This document shows positions 41,767-50,929 of a stretch of 64,000 nucleotides of DNA, piece by piece (positions within the stretch are counted from its first letter, which is position 1; each line of letters begins with the position of its first letter). Position numbers and translations under genes: made by a program. The DNA comes from Trujillonella endophytica (lineage in GTDB: Bacteria; Actinomycetota; Actinomycetes; Mycobacteriales; Geodermatophilaceae): contig NZ_FOEE01000008.1 in assembly GCF_900110555.1 (NCBI RefSeq), positions 186,001 to 250,000 on the forward strand, in the 5' to 3' direction. The notes under the pieces were generated by a model that was not told the origin of the DNA, did no database searches, and worked only from the letters and a program-made list of their open reading frames with translations.

Positions 41767-42540
41767 ATGGAACCGTCGTTCACGGCGGACGGCGACGCGC
41801 TGGTGCCCTCGGCCTCGGCGCGGAGCCCCTGGTCGGACGAGATGCTCAACGGCCACCACGTCGGCGGGCTCGTCGCGTGGGGTGTCGAGCGCGACAGCCC
41901 CGACGCCGATCTGCAGGTCACCCGGCTGACCGTGGACATGGTCCGCCCGGTGCCGATGCGGCCGCTGCGGGTGCTCACCCGACGGGTCCGCGACGGGCGG
42001 CGGCTGCGTTCGGTCGACGTCAGCGTCGTCGACGGGGACGTCGAGGTCGCCCGCGGGTCGGCGCTGCTGCTCCGCCGCTCCGAGCAGCCCGACGACGAGC
42101 CGTGGGCGCCCCGGCCGTGGGAGGTGCCGCCGCCCGAGGCGATCGAGGGCTCGACCGGCGGGGCGATGTCGTTCGAGATCCGGCCGATCGGCGACTGGAA
42201 CGGGGCGCAGGGCCGGGTGTGGCTGCGCGAGCGCGTCCCGTTCGTCGCCGGCGAGCCGCTGACCCCGCTGGTGCGGGCCGCGCTGATGGCCGACTTCGCC
42301 AATCCCCTGGCCAACTCGGGCGGGCGGGGCCTGGAGTTCATCAACGCCGACGTGACGCTGTACCTGGCCCGCGATCCGCGCGGTGAGTGGATCGGCATGG
42401 AGTCCACCGGGCACCTGGGGGCCGACGGCGTCGGGGTGGGCACCGCCTGGCTGTACGACCGGGACGGCCGGATCGGCTCCTGTATCGCGGCGGCCCTCCC
42501 CGACCCGCGGATCCGGCACCGCTACCGCCCCCCGGCGTAG
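41767..42540 (+). CDS. Acyl-CoA thioesterase, double hotdog
   Basis: A 257-residue thioesterase-superfamily protein (TesB-like PF13622 type): an N-terminal hotdog with LNGHHVGGLVAWGVER and VDMVRPVPMRPL, and a C-terminal one with ALMADFANPLANSG, FINADVTLYLARDPRGEW and GVGVGTAWLYDRDGRIGS. It probably hydrolyses acyl-CoA; chain preference is unknown. GGAGG lies 4 bases before the ATG. It follows repeat B and is separated by 37 bp from mscR. Confidence 0.85.
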   Translation: MEPSFTADGDALVPSASARSPWSDEMLNGHHVGGLVAWGVERDSPDADLQVTRLTVDMVRPVPMRPLRVLTRRVRDGRRLRSVDVSVVDGDVEVARGSALLLRRSEQPDDEPWAPRPWEVPPPEAIEGSTGGAMSFEIRPIGDWNGAQGRVWLRERVPFVAGEPLTPLVRAALMADFANPLANSGGRGLEFINADVTLYLARDPRGEWIGMESTGHLGADGVGVGTAWLYDRDGRIGSCIAAALPDPRIRHRYRPPA

Positions 42541-42565
42541 AGGCGCGGCGACGCAGGCCACCTCC

Positions 42566-42571
42566 TAGGCT
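42566..42571 (+). promoter_or_regulatory. TANNNT -10 box, leaderless mscR
   Basis: TAGGCT, 6 bases before the ATG of the mycothiol dehydrogenase. Confidence 0.6.
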
Positions 42572-42577
42572 CGGGCC

Positions 42578-43663
42578 ATGGCCTACGAGGTGAAGGGCGT
42601 CGTCGCCCGCAGCAAGGGTGCCCCCGTCAGCATCGAGACGATCCTGGTGCCCGACCCGGGGCCCGGCGAGGCGGTCGTGGACGTCGCGGCCTGCGGGGTC
42701 TGCCACACCGACCTGCACTACCGCGAGGGCGGGATCAACGACGACTTCCCGTTCCTGCTCGGCCACGAGGCGGCGGGGACCGTCGCCGCGGTCGGCGAGG
42801 GCGTCACGAACGTCGCGGTCGGCGACTTCGTCGTCCTCAACTGGCGGGCGGTCTGCGGGCAGTGCCGCGCGTGCCTGAAGGGCGAGCCGCAGTACTGCTT
42901 CGCCACCCACAACGCCGCGCAGAAGATGACGCTCGCCGACGGCACCGAGCTGTCGGCGGCGCTGGGCATCGGCGCGTTCGTGGAGAAGACGCTGGTCCAC
43001 TCCGGGCAGTGCACCAAGGTCGACCCGCAGGCGCCGGCGACGGCGGCCGGGCTGCTGGGCTGCGGCGTCATGGCGGGCGTCGGTGCGGCGATCAACACCG
43101 GCGCGGTCCGCCGGGGCGAGTCGGTCGCCGTCTTCGGCTGCGGCGGGGTCGGCGACGCCGCGATCGCGGGCGCCCGGCTCGCGGGCGCGACGACGATCGT
43201 CGCCGTCGACCTCGACGACCGGAAGCTGGAGTGGGCCCGGAGGTTCGGCGCCACCCACACCGTGAACAGCTCGCAGACCGACGCCGTCGAGGCGATCAAG
43301 GCCGTCACGAACGGCTTCGGGGTGGACGTCGCCATCGATGCCGTCGGCCACCCGAAGGTCTTCGAGCAGGCCTTCTACGCCCGGGACCTGGCCGGCCGCG
43401 TCGTCCTGGTCGGGGTGCCGACGCCGGACATGCAGCTCACCCTGCCGATGATCGAGCTGTTCGGCCGCGGCGGGGCCCTGAAATCCTCCTGGTACGGCGA
43501 CTGCCTGCCCAGCCGCGACTTCCCGCTGCTGGTCGACCTCTACCTGCAGGGCCGTTTCCCGCTCGACGACTTCGTCAGCGAGACCATCGGCCTGGACGCC
43601 GTCGAGACCGCCTTCGAGAAGATGCACGCGGGCGATGTCCTGCGCTCGGTGGTGGTCTTCTGA
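42578..43663 (+). CDS. mscR: S-(hydroxymethyl)mycothiol dehydrogenase
   Basis: A 361-residue zinc-dependent medium-chain dehydrogenase that oxidises the mycothiol-formaldehyde adduct (also S-nitrosomycothiol) with NAD. The catalytic zinc site is in [15 protein letters not shown] and [10 protein letters not shown]; the structural zinc site is [15 protein letters not shown]; the cofactor loop is [20 protein letters not shown]. This class is the mycothiol counterpart of glutathione-dependent formaldehyde dehydrogenase, so the organism makes mycothiol. Its stop overlaps the next ATG. Confidence 0.93.
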   Translation: MAYEVKGVVARSKGAPVSIETILVPDPGPGEAVVDVAACGVCHTDLHYREGGINDDFPFLLGHEAAGTVAAVGEGVTNVAVGDFVVLNWRAVCGQCRACLKGEPQYCFATHNAAQKMTLADGTELSAALGIGAFVEKTLVHSGQCTKVDPQAPATAAGLLGCGVMAGVGAAINTGAVRRGESVAVFGCGGVGDAAIAGARLAGATTIVAVDLDDRKLEWARRFGATHTVNSSQTDAVEAIKAVTNGFGVDVAIDAVGHPKVFEQAFYARDLAGRVVLVGVPTPDMQLTLPMIELFGRGGALKSSWYGDCLPSRDFPLLVDLYLQGRFPLDDFVSETIGLDAVETAFEKMHAGDVLRSVVVF

Positions 43664-44283
43664 TGGCGGCGCGCATCGACAAGACCGTGATCAGCGGTGT
43701 CTTCAGCCTCGACGGGCAGGACTTCGACGTCGACAACAACGTCTGGCTCGTCGGCGACGACGACCAGGTGCTGGTCATCGACGCCCCGCACCGGCCGGAG
43801 CCGATCGTCGAGGCCGTCGGCGGGCGGAAGGTCACCGGCATCGTCCTGACCCACGGGCACAACGACCACATCACCGCGGCGGTGGCGCTGCGGGAGGCCG
43901 TGGACGCCCCGATCTGGTTCCCGGCGGCCGACCGGATGCTGTGGGACATGGTCTACGGGCAGTCCCGGCCGGCCGCGGATCCCGACCGCGACCTCACCGA
44001 GGGGACGACGTTCGCGATCGCCGGCAGCTCGCTCGTCGCGCTGCACACCCCCGGGCACTCGCCGGGCAGCACGTGCCTGCACTCGGCCGATCTGAACACG
44101 GTGTTCACCGGGGACACGCTGTTCTGCGGCGGCCCCGGTGCCACGGGCCGGTCGTTCAGCGACAAGCCGACGATCCTGACCTCGATCCGGTCGAAGCTGC
44201 TGACCCTGGACGGCGACACCGTCGTCCGCACCGGGCACGGCGACGACACGACCATCGCCGCGGAGCTGCGCACCGTGCACTGA
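43663..44283 (+). CDS. MBL-fold hydrolase of the mycothiol formaldehyde pathway
   Basis: A 206-residue metallo-beta-lactamase-fold protein with THGHNDHITAA (HxHxDH), LHTPGHSPGSTC and a FTGDTLFCGGPG Asp. It is translationally coupled to mscR (TGATG) and probably hydrolyses S-formylmycothiol to formate, analogous to glyoxalase II-like hydrolases. That role comes from context. The sequence begins ARIDKTVISGVFSLDGQDFD, a pattern seen in MscR-linked hydrolases. Confidence 0.88.
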   Translation: MAARIDKTVISGVFSLDGQDFDVDNNVWLVGDDDQVLVIDAPHRPEPIVEAVGGRKVTGIVLTHGHNDHITAAVALREAVDAPIWFPAADRMLWDMVYGQSRPAADPDRDLTEGTTFAIAGSSLVALHTPGHSPGSTCLHSADLNTVFTGDTLFCGGPGATGRSFSDKPTILTSIRSKLLTLDGDTVVRTGHGDDTTIAAELRTVH

Positions 44284-44358
44284 GCGACGGCGGTCGCGAC
44301 GCGCCCGGGATGTGGCGCGGATCCCCCCGCCGGGCGCCCGCCGGGAGCAGGGCACCGG

Positions 44359-44364
44359 TACTCT
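44359..44364 (+). promoter_or_regulatory. TANNNT -10 box, leaderless purF
   Basis: TACTCT, 7 bases before the purF GTG at 44372. Confidence 0.55.
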
Positions 44365-44371
44365 CGCACGA

Positions 44372-45952
44372 GTGCCACGCGGTGATGGACGGCTGACGCA
44401 CGACCTCGACCCCCAGTCCCCCGGACCCCAGGACGCCTGCGGCGTCTTCGGTGTCTGGGCGCCCGGTGAAGAGGTCGCCAAGCTCGCCTACTTCGGCCTG
44501 TACGCCCTGCAGCACCGCGGGCAGGAGGCGGCCGGCATCGCGGTGTCCGACGGCGCCTCGGTCGTGGTCTACAAGGACCTCGGCCTCGTCAGCCAGGTCT
44601 TCGACGAGGCGACGCTGGGCAGCCTGCGCGGCCACCTCGCGGTCGGCCACACCCGCTACTCGACGACGGGCTCCTCCACCTGGGAGAACGCCCAGCCGAC
44701 GTTCCGCACCACCGACGCCGGCACCGGCTTGGCCCTGTGCCACAACGGCAACCTGGTCAACACCGCCGAGCTCGCCGGCAAGGCCGCCGACGCCGGTGTG
44801 AAGGGCGCGTTCACCGCCAGCACCGACTCCGACCTGGTCACCTCGCTCATCGCCGCCCGCCCGGATCTCTCGGTCGAGGCCGCCGCGATGGAGGTGCTGC
44901 CGCAGCTGCGCGGCGCGTTCAGCCTCACCTTCATGGACGAGGACACGCTGTACGCCGCCCGCGACCCGCAGGGTGTGCGCCCGCTGGTGCTCGGCCGGCT
45001 GGAGCGGGGCTGGGTCGTCGCCAGCGAGACGGCGGCCCTGGACATCGTCGGCGCCTCCGTGGTGCGCGAGGTCGAGCCCGGCGAGCTGATCGCGATCGAC
45101 GGGAACGGCCTGCGCAGCCAGCACTTCGCCGCCGCCGACCCGAAGGGCTGCGTCTTCGAGTACGTATACCTGGCCCGGCCCGACACCACGATCAGTGGCC
45201 GCGGCGTGCACGCGGCGCGGGTGGAGATCGGCCGCCGCCTGGCCAAGGAGCACCCGGTCGAGGCCGACCTGGTCATCCCGGTGCCCGAGTCGGGGACCCC
45301 CGCGGCGGTCGGCTACGCCGAGGCCAGCGGCATCCCCTACGGCCTGGGGCTGGTCAAGAACTCCTACGTCGGCCGCACGTTCATCCAGCCGTCGCAGACG
45401 ATCCGCCAGCTGGGAATCCGCCTCAAGCTCAATCCGCTGCGCGACGTCATCCGCGGCAAGCGCCTGGTCGTCGTCGACGACTCGATCGTGCGCGGCAACA
45501 CCCAGCGGGCGCTCATCCGCATGCTGCGCGAGGCCGGTGCCGTCGAGGTGCACGTGCGGATCTCCTCGCCGCCGGTCAAGTGGCCGTGCTTCTACGGCAT
45601 CGACTTCGCCAGCCGCGCCGAGCTGGTCGCGAACGGCCTGGACGTCGACGGCGTCCGCGCCTCGATCAACGCCGACTCGCTGGCCTACGTGTCCGAGCAG
45701 GGGCTGATCGCCGCGACCGAGCAGCCGGCGAACCGGCTGTGCACCGCCTGCTTCACGGGCCGGTACCCGATCGAGCTGGGCGAGTCCGAGGTCCTCGGCA
45801 AGCACCTGCTCGAGGGGATCGGCCGCACGCCGATGCCGCGCCCCCTCCCGCTCGCGCACGAGGCGCAGCGGGCGGTGACCGGCTGGACCGGTCAGCAGGC
45901 CGGCAGCGCGACCGTGCCCGGGGGCGCGGACGACGCGCTCCGTCGTCCGTGA
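44372..45952 (+). CDS. purF: Amidophosphoribosyltransferase
   Basis: A 526-residue enzyme committing PRPP to purine synthesis. It has a short propeptide, then the N-terminal nucleophile Cys of CGVFGVWAPGEEV (residue ~23), the glutaminase core with YALQHRGQEAAGIA, the PRPP loop VVDDSIVRGNTQ, and a cysteine-containing C-terminal segment (NRLCTACFTGRYP) as in Fe-S type PurF. TACTCT lies 7 bases before GTG 44372 without a Shine-Dalgarno. The stop overlaps the purM GTG (GTGA). Confidence 0.97.
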   Translation: MPRGDGRLTHDLDPQSPGPQDACGVFGVWAPGEEVAKLAYFGLYALQHRGQEAAGIAVSDGASVVVYKDLGLVSQVFDEATLGSLRGHLAVGHTRYSTTGSSTWENAQPTFRTTDAGTGLALCHNGNLVNTAELAGKAADAGVKGAFTASTDSDLVTSLIAARPDLSVEAAAMEVLPQLRGAFSLTFMDEDTLYAARDPQGVRPLVLGRLERGWVVASETAALDIVGASVVREVEPGELIAIDGNGLRSQHFAAADPKGCVFEYVYLARPDTTISGRGVHAARVEIGRRLAKEHPVEADLVIPVPESGTPAAVGYAEASGIPYGLGLVKNSYVGRTFIQPSQTIRQLGIRLKLNPLRDVIRGKRLVVVDDSIVRGNTQRALIRMLREAGAVEVHVRISSPPVKWPCFYGIDFASRAELVANGLDVDGVRASINADSLAYVSEQGLIAATEQPANRLCTACFTGRYPIELGESEVLGKHLLEGIGRTPMPRPLPLAHEAQRAVTGWTGQQAGSATVPGGADDALRRP

Positions 45953-47025
45953 GCGCGCCGTCCGGGAGCGCGGGCCGGTTCACCTACGCCGCCAGCGGCG
46001 TCGACATCGACGCCGGTGAGCGCGCCGTCACGCTCATGCGCAGCGCCGTCGAGCGCACCAACCGGCCCGAGGTCGTCGGCGGGCTCGGCGGGTTCGCCGG
46101 CCTGTTCGCCCTCGACGTCACGAAGTACCGGCGGCCGCTGCTCGCGTCGTCCACGGACGGCGTCGGCACCAAGATCGCCCTCGCCCGCCAGTTGGACCGG
46201 CACGACACGGTCGGCATCGACCTCGTCGCGATGGTCGTCGACGACCTGGTCGCCTGCGGTGCCGAGCCGCTGTTCCTGCAGGACTACGTGGCGTGCGGGC
46301 GGGTGGTGCCCGAGCGGATCGCCGCGATCGTCACCGGCATCGCCGAGGGCTGCACGCGCTCCGGCGCCGCCCTCGTCGGCGGCGAGACCGCCGAGCACGG
46401 CGACCTGATGGCGCCCGAGGACTACGACCTGGCCGCGACGGCGGTCGGGGTGGTGGAGGCCGACGCCGTGCTCGGCCCCGCGCGGGTCCGCCCCGGCGAC
46501 GCGGTCGTCGCCATGGCCTCCTCCGGGTTCCACTCCAACGGCTACTCGCTGGTGCGCCGGGTCGTCGCCGACGCCGGGCTCGACCTGGCGGCCACGCCGA
46601 CCGGCCTGGACCGGCCGTTGGGTGACGTGCTGCTCGAGCCCACGCGCATCTACGCGCTGGACTGCCTGGCCCTGGTCGCCGAGCTCGGCACGGACGGCGT
46701 CCACGCGTTCGCGCACATCACCGGCGGCGGGCTGGCCGGCAACACCGTGCGCGTCGTGCCCGAGGGCCTCGAGGCGGTGCTCGACCGCGGTACCTGGGCA
46801 CTGCCGCCCGCGGTGCGCCTGCTCGAGGAGCAGGGGGTGCCGCGCGAGGAGTCCGAGCGGGCGTTCAACTGCGGCGTCGGCATGGTCGCGGCGCTGGCCC
46901 CCGCCGACGCCGACCGGGCGGTGTCGCTGCTGACCGCCCGCGGCGTCCCGGCCTGGATCGCCGGCACGGTGCAGGAGTCCCCGGGGCGGGCCGCGTCCGC
47001 CCGCCTGGTGGGCACCTACCGCTGA
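45949..47025 (+). CDS. purM: AIR synthetase
   Basis: A 358-residue phosphoribosylformylglycinamidine cyclo-ligase forming AIR. YAASGVDIDAGERAV, LLASSTDGVGTKI, VNDL-like MVVDDLVACGAEPLFLQDY, and LVGGETAEHGDLM are the family hallmarks; HITGGGLAGNTVRV and ERAFNCGVGMV follow. The start GTG overlaps the purF stop. It is followed by repeat A copy 2, which includes a strong hairpin, and a convergent DUF3073 gene. Confidence 0.97.
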   Translation: MSAPSGSAGRFTYAASGVDIDAGERAVTLMRSAVERTNRPEVVGGLGGFAGLFALDVTKYRRPLLASSTDGVGTKIALARQLDRHDTVGIDLVAMVVDDLVACGAEPLFLQDYVACGRVVPERIAAIVTGIAEGCTRSGAALVGGETAEHGDLMAPEDYDLAATAVGVVEADAVLGPARVRPGDAVVAMASSGFHSNGYSLVRRVVADAGLDLAATPTGLDRPLGDVLLEPTRIYALDCLALVAELGTDGVHAFAHITGGGLAGNTVRVVPEGLEAVLDRGTWALPPAVRLLEEQGVPREESERAFNCGVGMVAALAPADADRAVSLLTARGVPAWIAGTVQESPGRAASARLVGTYR

Positions 47026-47036
47026 GGCGCCCCCTG

Positions 47037-47161
47037 CTCCGGGATCAGGTGCCCTGATCCCGGAGCGTCCTCCCCCGCGGTGCGCGGTGAGGGAGGACGC
47101 ACTGCGGTGAGGGAGGACGCGGTGCGCGGTGCGGGAGGACGCGGTCCGCGGTGAGGGACGG
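47037..47161. repeat. Dispersed intergenic repeat A, copy 2, with terminator hairpin
   Basis: A 13-bp hairpin CTCCGGGATCAGG/CCTGATCCCGGAG (47037-47065) is followed by four ~20-22 bp spaced units of GGTGAGGGAGGACGC (47086, 47106, 47128 with one change, and partial at 47150). It shares the 18-mer TGCGGTGAGGGAGGACGC exactly with 32305-32322 in reverse. It lies between convergent purM and the DUF3073 gene. Confidence 0.88.
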
Positions 47162-47264
47162 CGCCGACCGGTGCCCGAACCCCCGGACGTGCGACAGCAC
47201 CGCCGCCCCCCGGAGGAGGTGGCGGTGCGTCGTCGGTCAGGTACCGCTGGTGCTCAGCAGCCGG

Positions 47265-47483
47265 TCAACGGCTGCTGGCCCAGTCGTCGTCCGCATCGCC
47301 GTCCGCCCAGCGGTCGGCGTACTCGTCGTCCTCGTCGTCGTCGGTCGCCCGGGCAGGGGCGGTGTACGACGGCGGTCCACCGGTGAGTTCCTTCTGCAGG
47401 GCAGAAAGATCGGTGTTGGGTGAGCTGTACTTGAGCTCACGGGCCACGCGTGTCTGCTTGGCCTTCGCTCGGCCGCGCCCCAT
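47265..47483 (-). CDS. DUF3073 family protein
   Basis: A 72-residue basic-then-acidic protein. The N-terminus GRGRAKAKQTRVARELKYSS defines DUF3073, found in most actinobacteria beside purM (Rv0810c in M. tuberculosis); the C-terminus is very acidic (DDDEDDEYADRWADGDADDD). AGGGGG precedes the ATG. The function is unknown; a nucleic acid-binding role is inferred from the basic N-terminus. Confidence 0.92.
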   Translation of the reverse strand: MGRGRAKAKQTRVARELKYSSPNTDLSALQKELTGGPPSYTAPARATDDDEDDEYADRWADGDADDDWASSR

Positions 47484-47681
47484 CGGCTCGACCCCCTCGC
47501 TACGGAGTGCGGGAGCCCAGCTCCGGGCTGAGCGGCCCGCGTGGCGACCCCGACTGAGTGACTGTGTCTCCACCGAGCTTACGACACGCATCGCCGGGGA
47601 GCACACGGCCTCCCTCGCCGGTCGCCCGTCCGGGGGCCTCCCGGGACCTGGGTGTGACCAGCGCCTCCACCGGGGAGGGGC

Positions 47682-48746
47682 TCAGCGCGGCAGGCGGATG
47701 GTCGCCAGCCGGCCGACCGAGCGCATGCGCTCCTCCGCGAGGCGGTCGGCGGCCGCGGCGGGGGAGACCCCGTCGGCGTCCGCGGCCTGCAGGACCCGCA
47801 GGGTGACGTCGAAGATGCCCGCCGCCCGGGCCTGCGCCCGCGCGAAGTCGAAGCCGTGCCGCTCGTCCTCGACCTGGATGACGCCGCCGGCGTTCACCAG
47901 GTAGTCGGGGGCGTACAGGATCCCGCGCCGCCGGAGGGCCTCGGCGGTCCCCGCAGAAGCCAGCTGGTTGTTCGCCCCGCCGCAGACGATCTGGGCGGCC
48001 AGGACCGCGACCGTCTCGTCGTCGAGCGCGCCGCCCAGCGCGCACGGCGCGTAGACGTCGGCCGGGGTGCGGACCAGGGCGCGGGTGTCGGCGACGGCGT
48101 CCACCCCGGGGTGCCGGGCCCGGACGCGGTCGACTGCGGCGGCGTCGACATCGGTGACGACGACGTCGGCGCCGTCCTCCACCAGGCGGTCCACGAGCCA
48201 CCCGCCCACCTTGCCGACCCCGGCGACGGCGACCGTGCGCCCGGCGAGCGTGGGCGCGCCCCAGCGGTGCTGGGCAGCCGCCCGCATGCCCTGGAAGACG
48301 CCGAAGGCGGTCAGCACCGAGGAGTCGCCGCAGCCGCCCAGGGCCACGGACCGCCCGTGCGCGAAGCGGGTCTCGCGGGCGACGACGTCGAGGTCGGCGT
48401 TGTAGGTGCCGACGTCGCAGGCGGTCAGGTAGCGCCCGCCGAGGGACTCCACGAACCGCCCGTACGCGCGCAGCAGCGCCTCCGACTTGTCGGTGCGGGG
48501 ATCGCCGATGATCACGGCCTTGCCGCCGCCGAGGTCCAGGCCGGCCAGGCTGTTCTTGTAGGACATCGCGCGCGACAGGGCCAGGGCGTCGGCGACCGCG
48601 GCCTCCTCGTCGGCGTAGGGGTGGAAGCGGGTGCCGCCGAGGGCCGGCCCCAGCGCCGTCGAGTGGATCGCGATCACCGCCCGCAGCCCGGAACCCGGGT
48701 CGGAGCAGAAGACGACCTGTTCGTGACCCGAGCCGAAGACGTCCAC
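47682..48746 (-). CDS. Leucine/phenylalanine/valine dehydrogenase
   Basis: A 354-residue NAD-dependent amino acid dehydrogenase that reversibly deaminates branched-chain or aromatic amino acids. The active-site segment has [15 protein letters not shown] and [15 protein letters not shown] with catalytic Lys; the NAD-binding domain has [20 protein letters not shown]. Valine dehydrogenase is the commonest actinobacterial form but sequence cannot settle the substrate. The GTG start is 6 bases after TAGGCT, so leaderless. Confidence 0.9.
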   Translation of the reverse strand: MDVFGSGHEQVVFCSDPGSGLRAVIAIHSTALGPALGGTRFHPYADEEAAVADALALSRAMSYKNSLAGLDLGGGKAVIIGDPRTDKSEALLRAYGRFVESLGGRYLTACDVGTYNADLDVVARETRFAHGRSVALGGCGDSSVLTAFGVFQGMRAAAQHRWGAPTLAGRTVAVAGVGKVGGWLVDRLVEDGADVVVTDVDAAAVDRVRARHPGVDAVADTRALVRTPADVYAPCALGGALDDETVAVLAAQIVCGGANNQLASAGTAEALRRRGILYAPDYLVNAGGVIQVEDERHGFDFARAQARAAGIFDVTLRVLQAADADGVSPAAAADRLAEERMRSVGRLATIRLPR

Positions 48747-48752
48747 GGACCG

Positions 48753-48758
48753 AGCCTA
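48753..48758 (-). promoter_or_regulatory. TANNNT -10 box, leaderless dehydrogenase gene
   Basis: TAGGCT on the minus strand, 6 bases before GTG 48746. Confidence 0.6.
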
Positions 48759-48925
48759 GGGCGGTGAGACGCCGACCACGTTGCCGGAGAAATCGGGCGG
48801 CGAGCGCTCAAGGTCACTACTAGGGGTGACGACAACCAGTGGGACAGGAGGAAGCGCGTGGGGCACCCGGGACGGGACTCCGCAGCGCTCAGCTCACGCA
48901 GACCCTCTTCCCCAGGGAGCGACTC

Positions 48926-50281
48926 ATGCTGCAGGGCCCCACCGCCCGGCGCCGGACGCACGCCGACCGGCTTCGCACCGGTCGCCGTCCACGCAGCCTG
49001 CGGATGGTCCTGGCCGGGCTGCTCGCGGGGGCCGCGCTCATCGGCTCGGCCACCCCCGCGCTCGCCGTGCCGGCCCCGCCGGCGAACCCCAGCGACGGGC
49101 AGATCGACGCCGCCCGCGCCGCCCAGGACGCCGCCGCCGCCGAGGTGGGCCGCATCGCCGCCCTGGTGGCCGGGGCGGAGGCGGAGCTCGAGCGGCTGAG
49201 CCTGCAGGCCGAGGCCGCCGGCGCCGCCTACCTCGCCGCCGAGGAGGCACGGCAGATCGCGCAGGCCGCCGCCGACGAGGCCGCCGCGCAGCTGCAGGCC
49301 GCCGCCGACGCCGTCGCGGTCGCCCGCGCCCGGATCGGCGAGTTCGCCCGTGAGAGCTACATGAACGGCAGCCAGCTCTCCACGACCCAGGCCCTCCTCG
49401 ACGCCGACGGCCCCGCCGAGCTGGTGCAGCGCGCGGCGCTGCTGGAGTACGTGGGCGACACGCAGGTCGACGTCCTGGACTCCCTCGAGGTCGCCCGCGT
49501 GCAGCAGGCGAACGCCGAGTCCGTCGCCCGTGCCACCCGCGACCAGGCGGCGGCCGCCGAGGCGCAGGCCGAGGCGGCCAAGGTGACCGCCGACGGCCAG
49601 GTCGCGGCGCAGCAGGCCGCCTACGGGGAGATCTCCGCCCAGAAGGCGCAGTACGACCAGCAGCTCGAGGCCGCGAACATCCAGCTGCTCGAGCTGCAGG
49701 GGGCGCGTGACGCCTACGCCCAGTGGCAGGCGCAGAAGGCGGCCGAGGAGGCCGCCGCCGCGGCGGCCGCCGAGCGGGCCGCCCGAGAGGCCGCGGCAGC
49801 CGCCGCGGCCGCCCGGGCCCAGGCCGGCAGCGGGGGCGGCGGTGGTGGGGGCGGGAGCGCCGCGAGCGGCGGCAGTGGCCCCTACGTCATGCCCACCTCC
49901 GGCCGCACGTCCAGCTGCTTCGGCACCCGCTGGGGCACCCTGCACGGTGGCGTCGACGTCGCAGCCCCGATCGGGACCCCCGTCTACGCCGTGCACAGCG
50001 GGACCGTGCTGCGGGCGGGCACGGCCACCGGCTTCGGCTACGCGGTGTACATCCGCGGCGACGACGGCTTCGTCACCGTCTACGGCCACGTGCACGAGTA
50101 CTTCGTCCGGGCCGGCGAGCGCGTCTCCGCCGGCGAGCAGATCGCGACCGTGGGCAACCGCGGCCAGTCGACCGGCCCGCACCTGCACTTCGAGGTGCAC
50201 CCGGCCGGCAGCCCGTACACCGACCACATGAACCCGGCGCCGTGGCTGCGGGCCCGGGGGGTCGCCTTCAGCGGCTGCTGA
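48926..50281 (+). CDS. M23 (LytM) peptidase with coiled coil
   Basis: A 451-residue secreted peptidoglycan hydrolase. A basic N-terminus and a signal peptide (MVLAGLLAGAALIGSATPALA, cut near residue 50) precede a long Ala/Glu/Gln-rich coiled coil (about 60-300), a Gly-rich hinge and the M23 domain, with zinc ligands in LHGGVDVAAPIG, YGHVHEYF and GPHLHFEVHPAG. This layout resembles PcsB/EnvC-like division hydrolases under FtsEX control; a link to division is inference. AGGGAG lies 6 bases before the ATG. Confidence 0.9.
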   Translation: MLQGPTARRRTHADRLRTGRRPRSLRMVLAGLLAGAALIGSATPALAVPAPPANPSDGQIDAARAAQDAAAAEVGRIAALVAGAEAELERLSLQAEAAGAAYLAAEEARQIAQAAADEAAAQLQAAADAVAVARARIGEFARESYMNGSQLSTTQALLDADGPAELVQRAALLEYVGDTQVDVLDSLEVARVQQANAESVARATRDQAAAAEAQAEAAKVTADGQVAAQQAAYGEISAQKAQYDQQLEAANIQLLELQGARDAYAQWQAQKAAEEAAAAAAAERAAREAAAAAAAARAQAGSGGGGGGGGSAASGGSGPYVMPTSGRTSSCFGTRWGTLHGGVDVAAPIGTPVYAVHSGTVLRAGTATGFGYAVYIRGDDGFVTVYGHVHEYFVRAGERVSAGEQIATVGNRGQSTGPHLHFEVHPAGSPYTDHMNPAPWLRARGVAFSGC

Positions 50282-50304
50282 GCGCCCCTACCCGACACAC
50301 GCGA

Positions 50305-50340
50305 GCGGCCCGCCACCCCCCAGGGGGGATGGCGGGCCGC
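50305..50340. terminator. Bidirectional terminator hairpin
   Basis: 11-bp stem GCGGCCCGCCA/TGGCGGGCCGC around an inner C6-A-G6 segment, between the convergent M23 (+) and lipoprotein (-) genes. Confidence 0.75.
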
Positions 50341-50364
50341 CGCGCGTTCAGGTCCGACCGGTGA

Positions 50365-50868
50365 TCAGGTGCAGTTCGCCGAGCCGTACTCGTCCACGGC
50401 CGTCCCGGCCGGGCCGGTGAAGACGGCCTGGAACTCCTGGGTCGACGCCGCCAGCTGCTGGGCGCCGTCCGGCGTCGTGATGTCGACGGAGTTGGCGGTC
50501 TCGGCCCAGCTGCGCAGGGCGTCGCCGAGGGTCGCCCAGTCGTCGGCGATCTCCTGCGGCGGCTCGGCGGCGTCGAACGCGGCGCTGGCGTCGGCGAGGG
50601 CGGTCGGGATCGTCTCGGGGGCCGACGGGTCCACCTGCTGGAGGATGCCGGCGAACTCCTGGGCCTGGTCGCAGAAGGCGGCGAGCTCGGCGTCGCCGCC
50701 GGACTCCTCGCTGGTCCCGGCGGAGCTGCTGGACGACGAGGACGAGGAGGAGGACGAGGAGGAGGACGAGGCGTTGTCGTCGCCGCCGTCGTCGCCGCAA
50801 CCGGCGAGGAGGAGGACGGCGGCGGTCGCGGCGACCGCGGGCCGGGCAAGGCGGCGTAGTGCGAACAT
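50365..50868 (-). CDS. Ser-rich lipoprotein, unknown function
   Basis: A 167-residue lipoprotein: signal peptide with LLLAGC lipobox at about residues 19-24, then an uninterrupted run of about 17 serines encoded by TCG/TCC-type codons, and a helical domain (ELAAFCDQAQEFAGILQQVD, ending GSANCT with two Cys that may form a disulfide). No family was recognised. TACCGT lies 7 bases before the ATG, so the mRNA may be leaderless. Confidence 0.75.
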   Translation of the reverse strand: MFALRRLARPAVAATAAVLLLAGCGDDGGDDNASSSSSSSSSSSSSSSSAGTSEESGGDAELAAFCDQAQEFAGILQQVDPSAPETIPTALADASAAFDAAEPPQEIADDWATLGDALRSWAETANSVDITTPDGAQQLAASTQEFQAVFTGPAGTAVDEYGSANCT

Positions 50869-50875
50869 GCCTGGG

Positions 50876-50881
50876 ACGGTA
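50876..50881 (-). promoter_or_regulatory. TANNNT -10 box before lipoprotein
   Basis: TACCGT on the minus strand, 7 bases before ATG 50868. Confidence 0.5.
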
Positions 50882-50915
50882 GCCGCCGGGCGACGCGGCG
50901 GGCCGACCACCCCGA

Positions 50916-50921
50916 TAGCGT
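50916..50921 (+). promoter_or_regulatory. TANNNT -10 box before MBL operon
   Basis: TAGCGT, 8 bases before the GTG at 50930. Confidence 0.5.
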
Positions 50922-50929
50922 GCCGGTTC

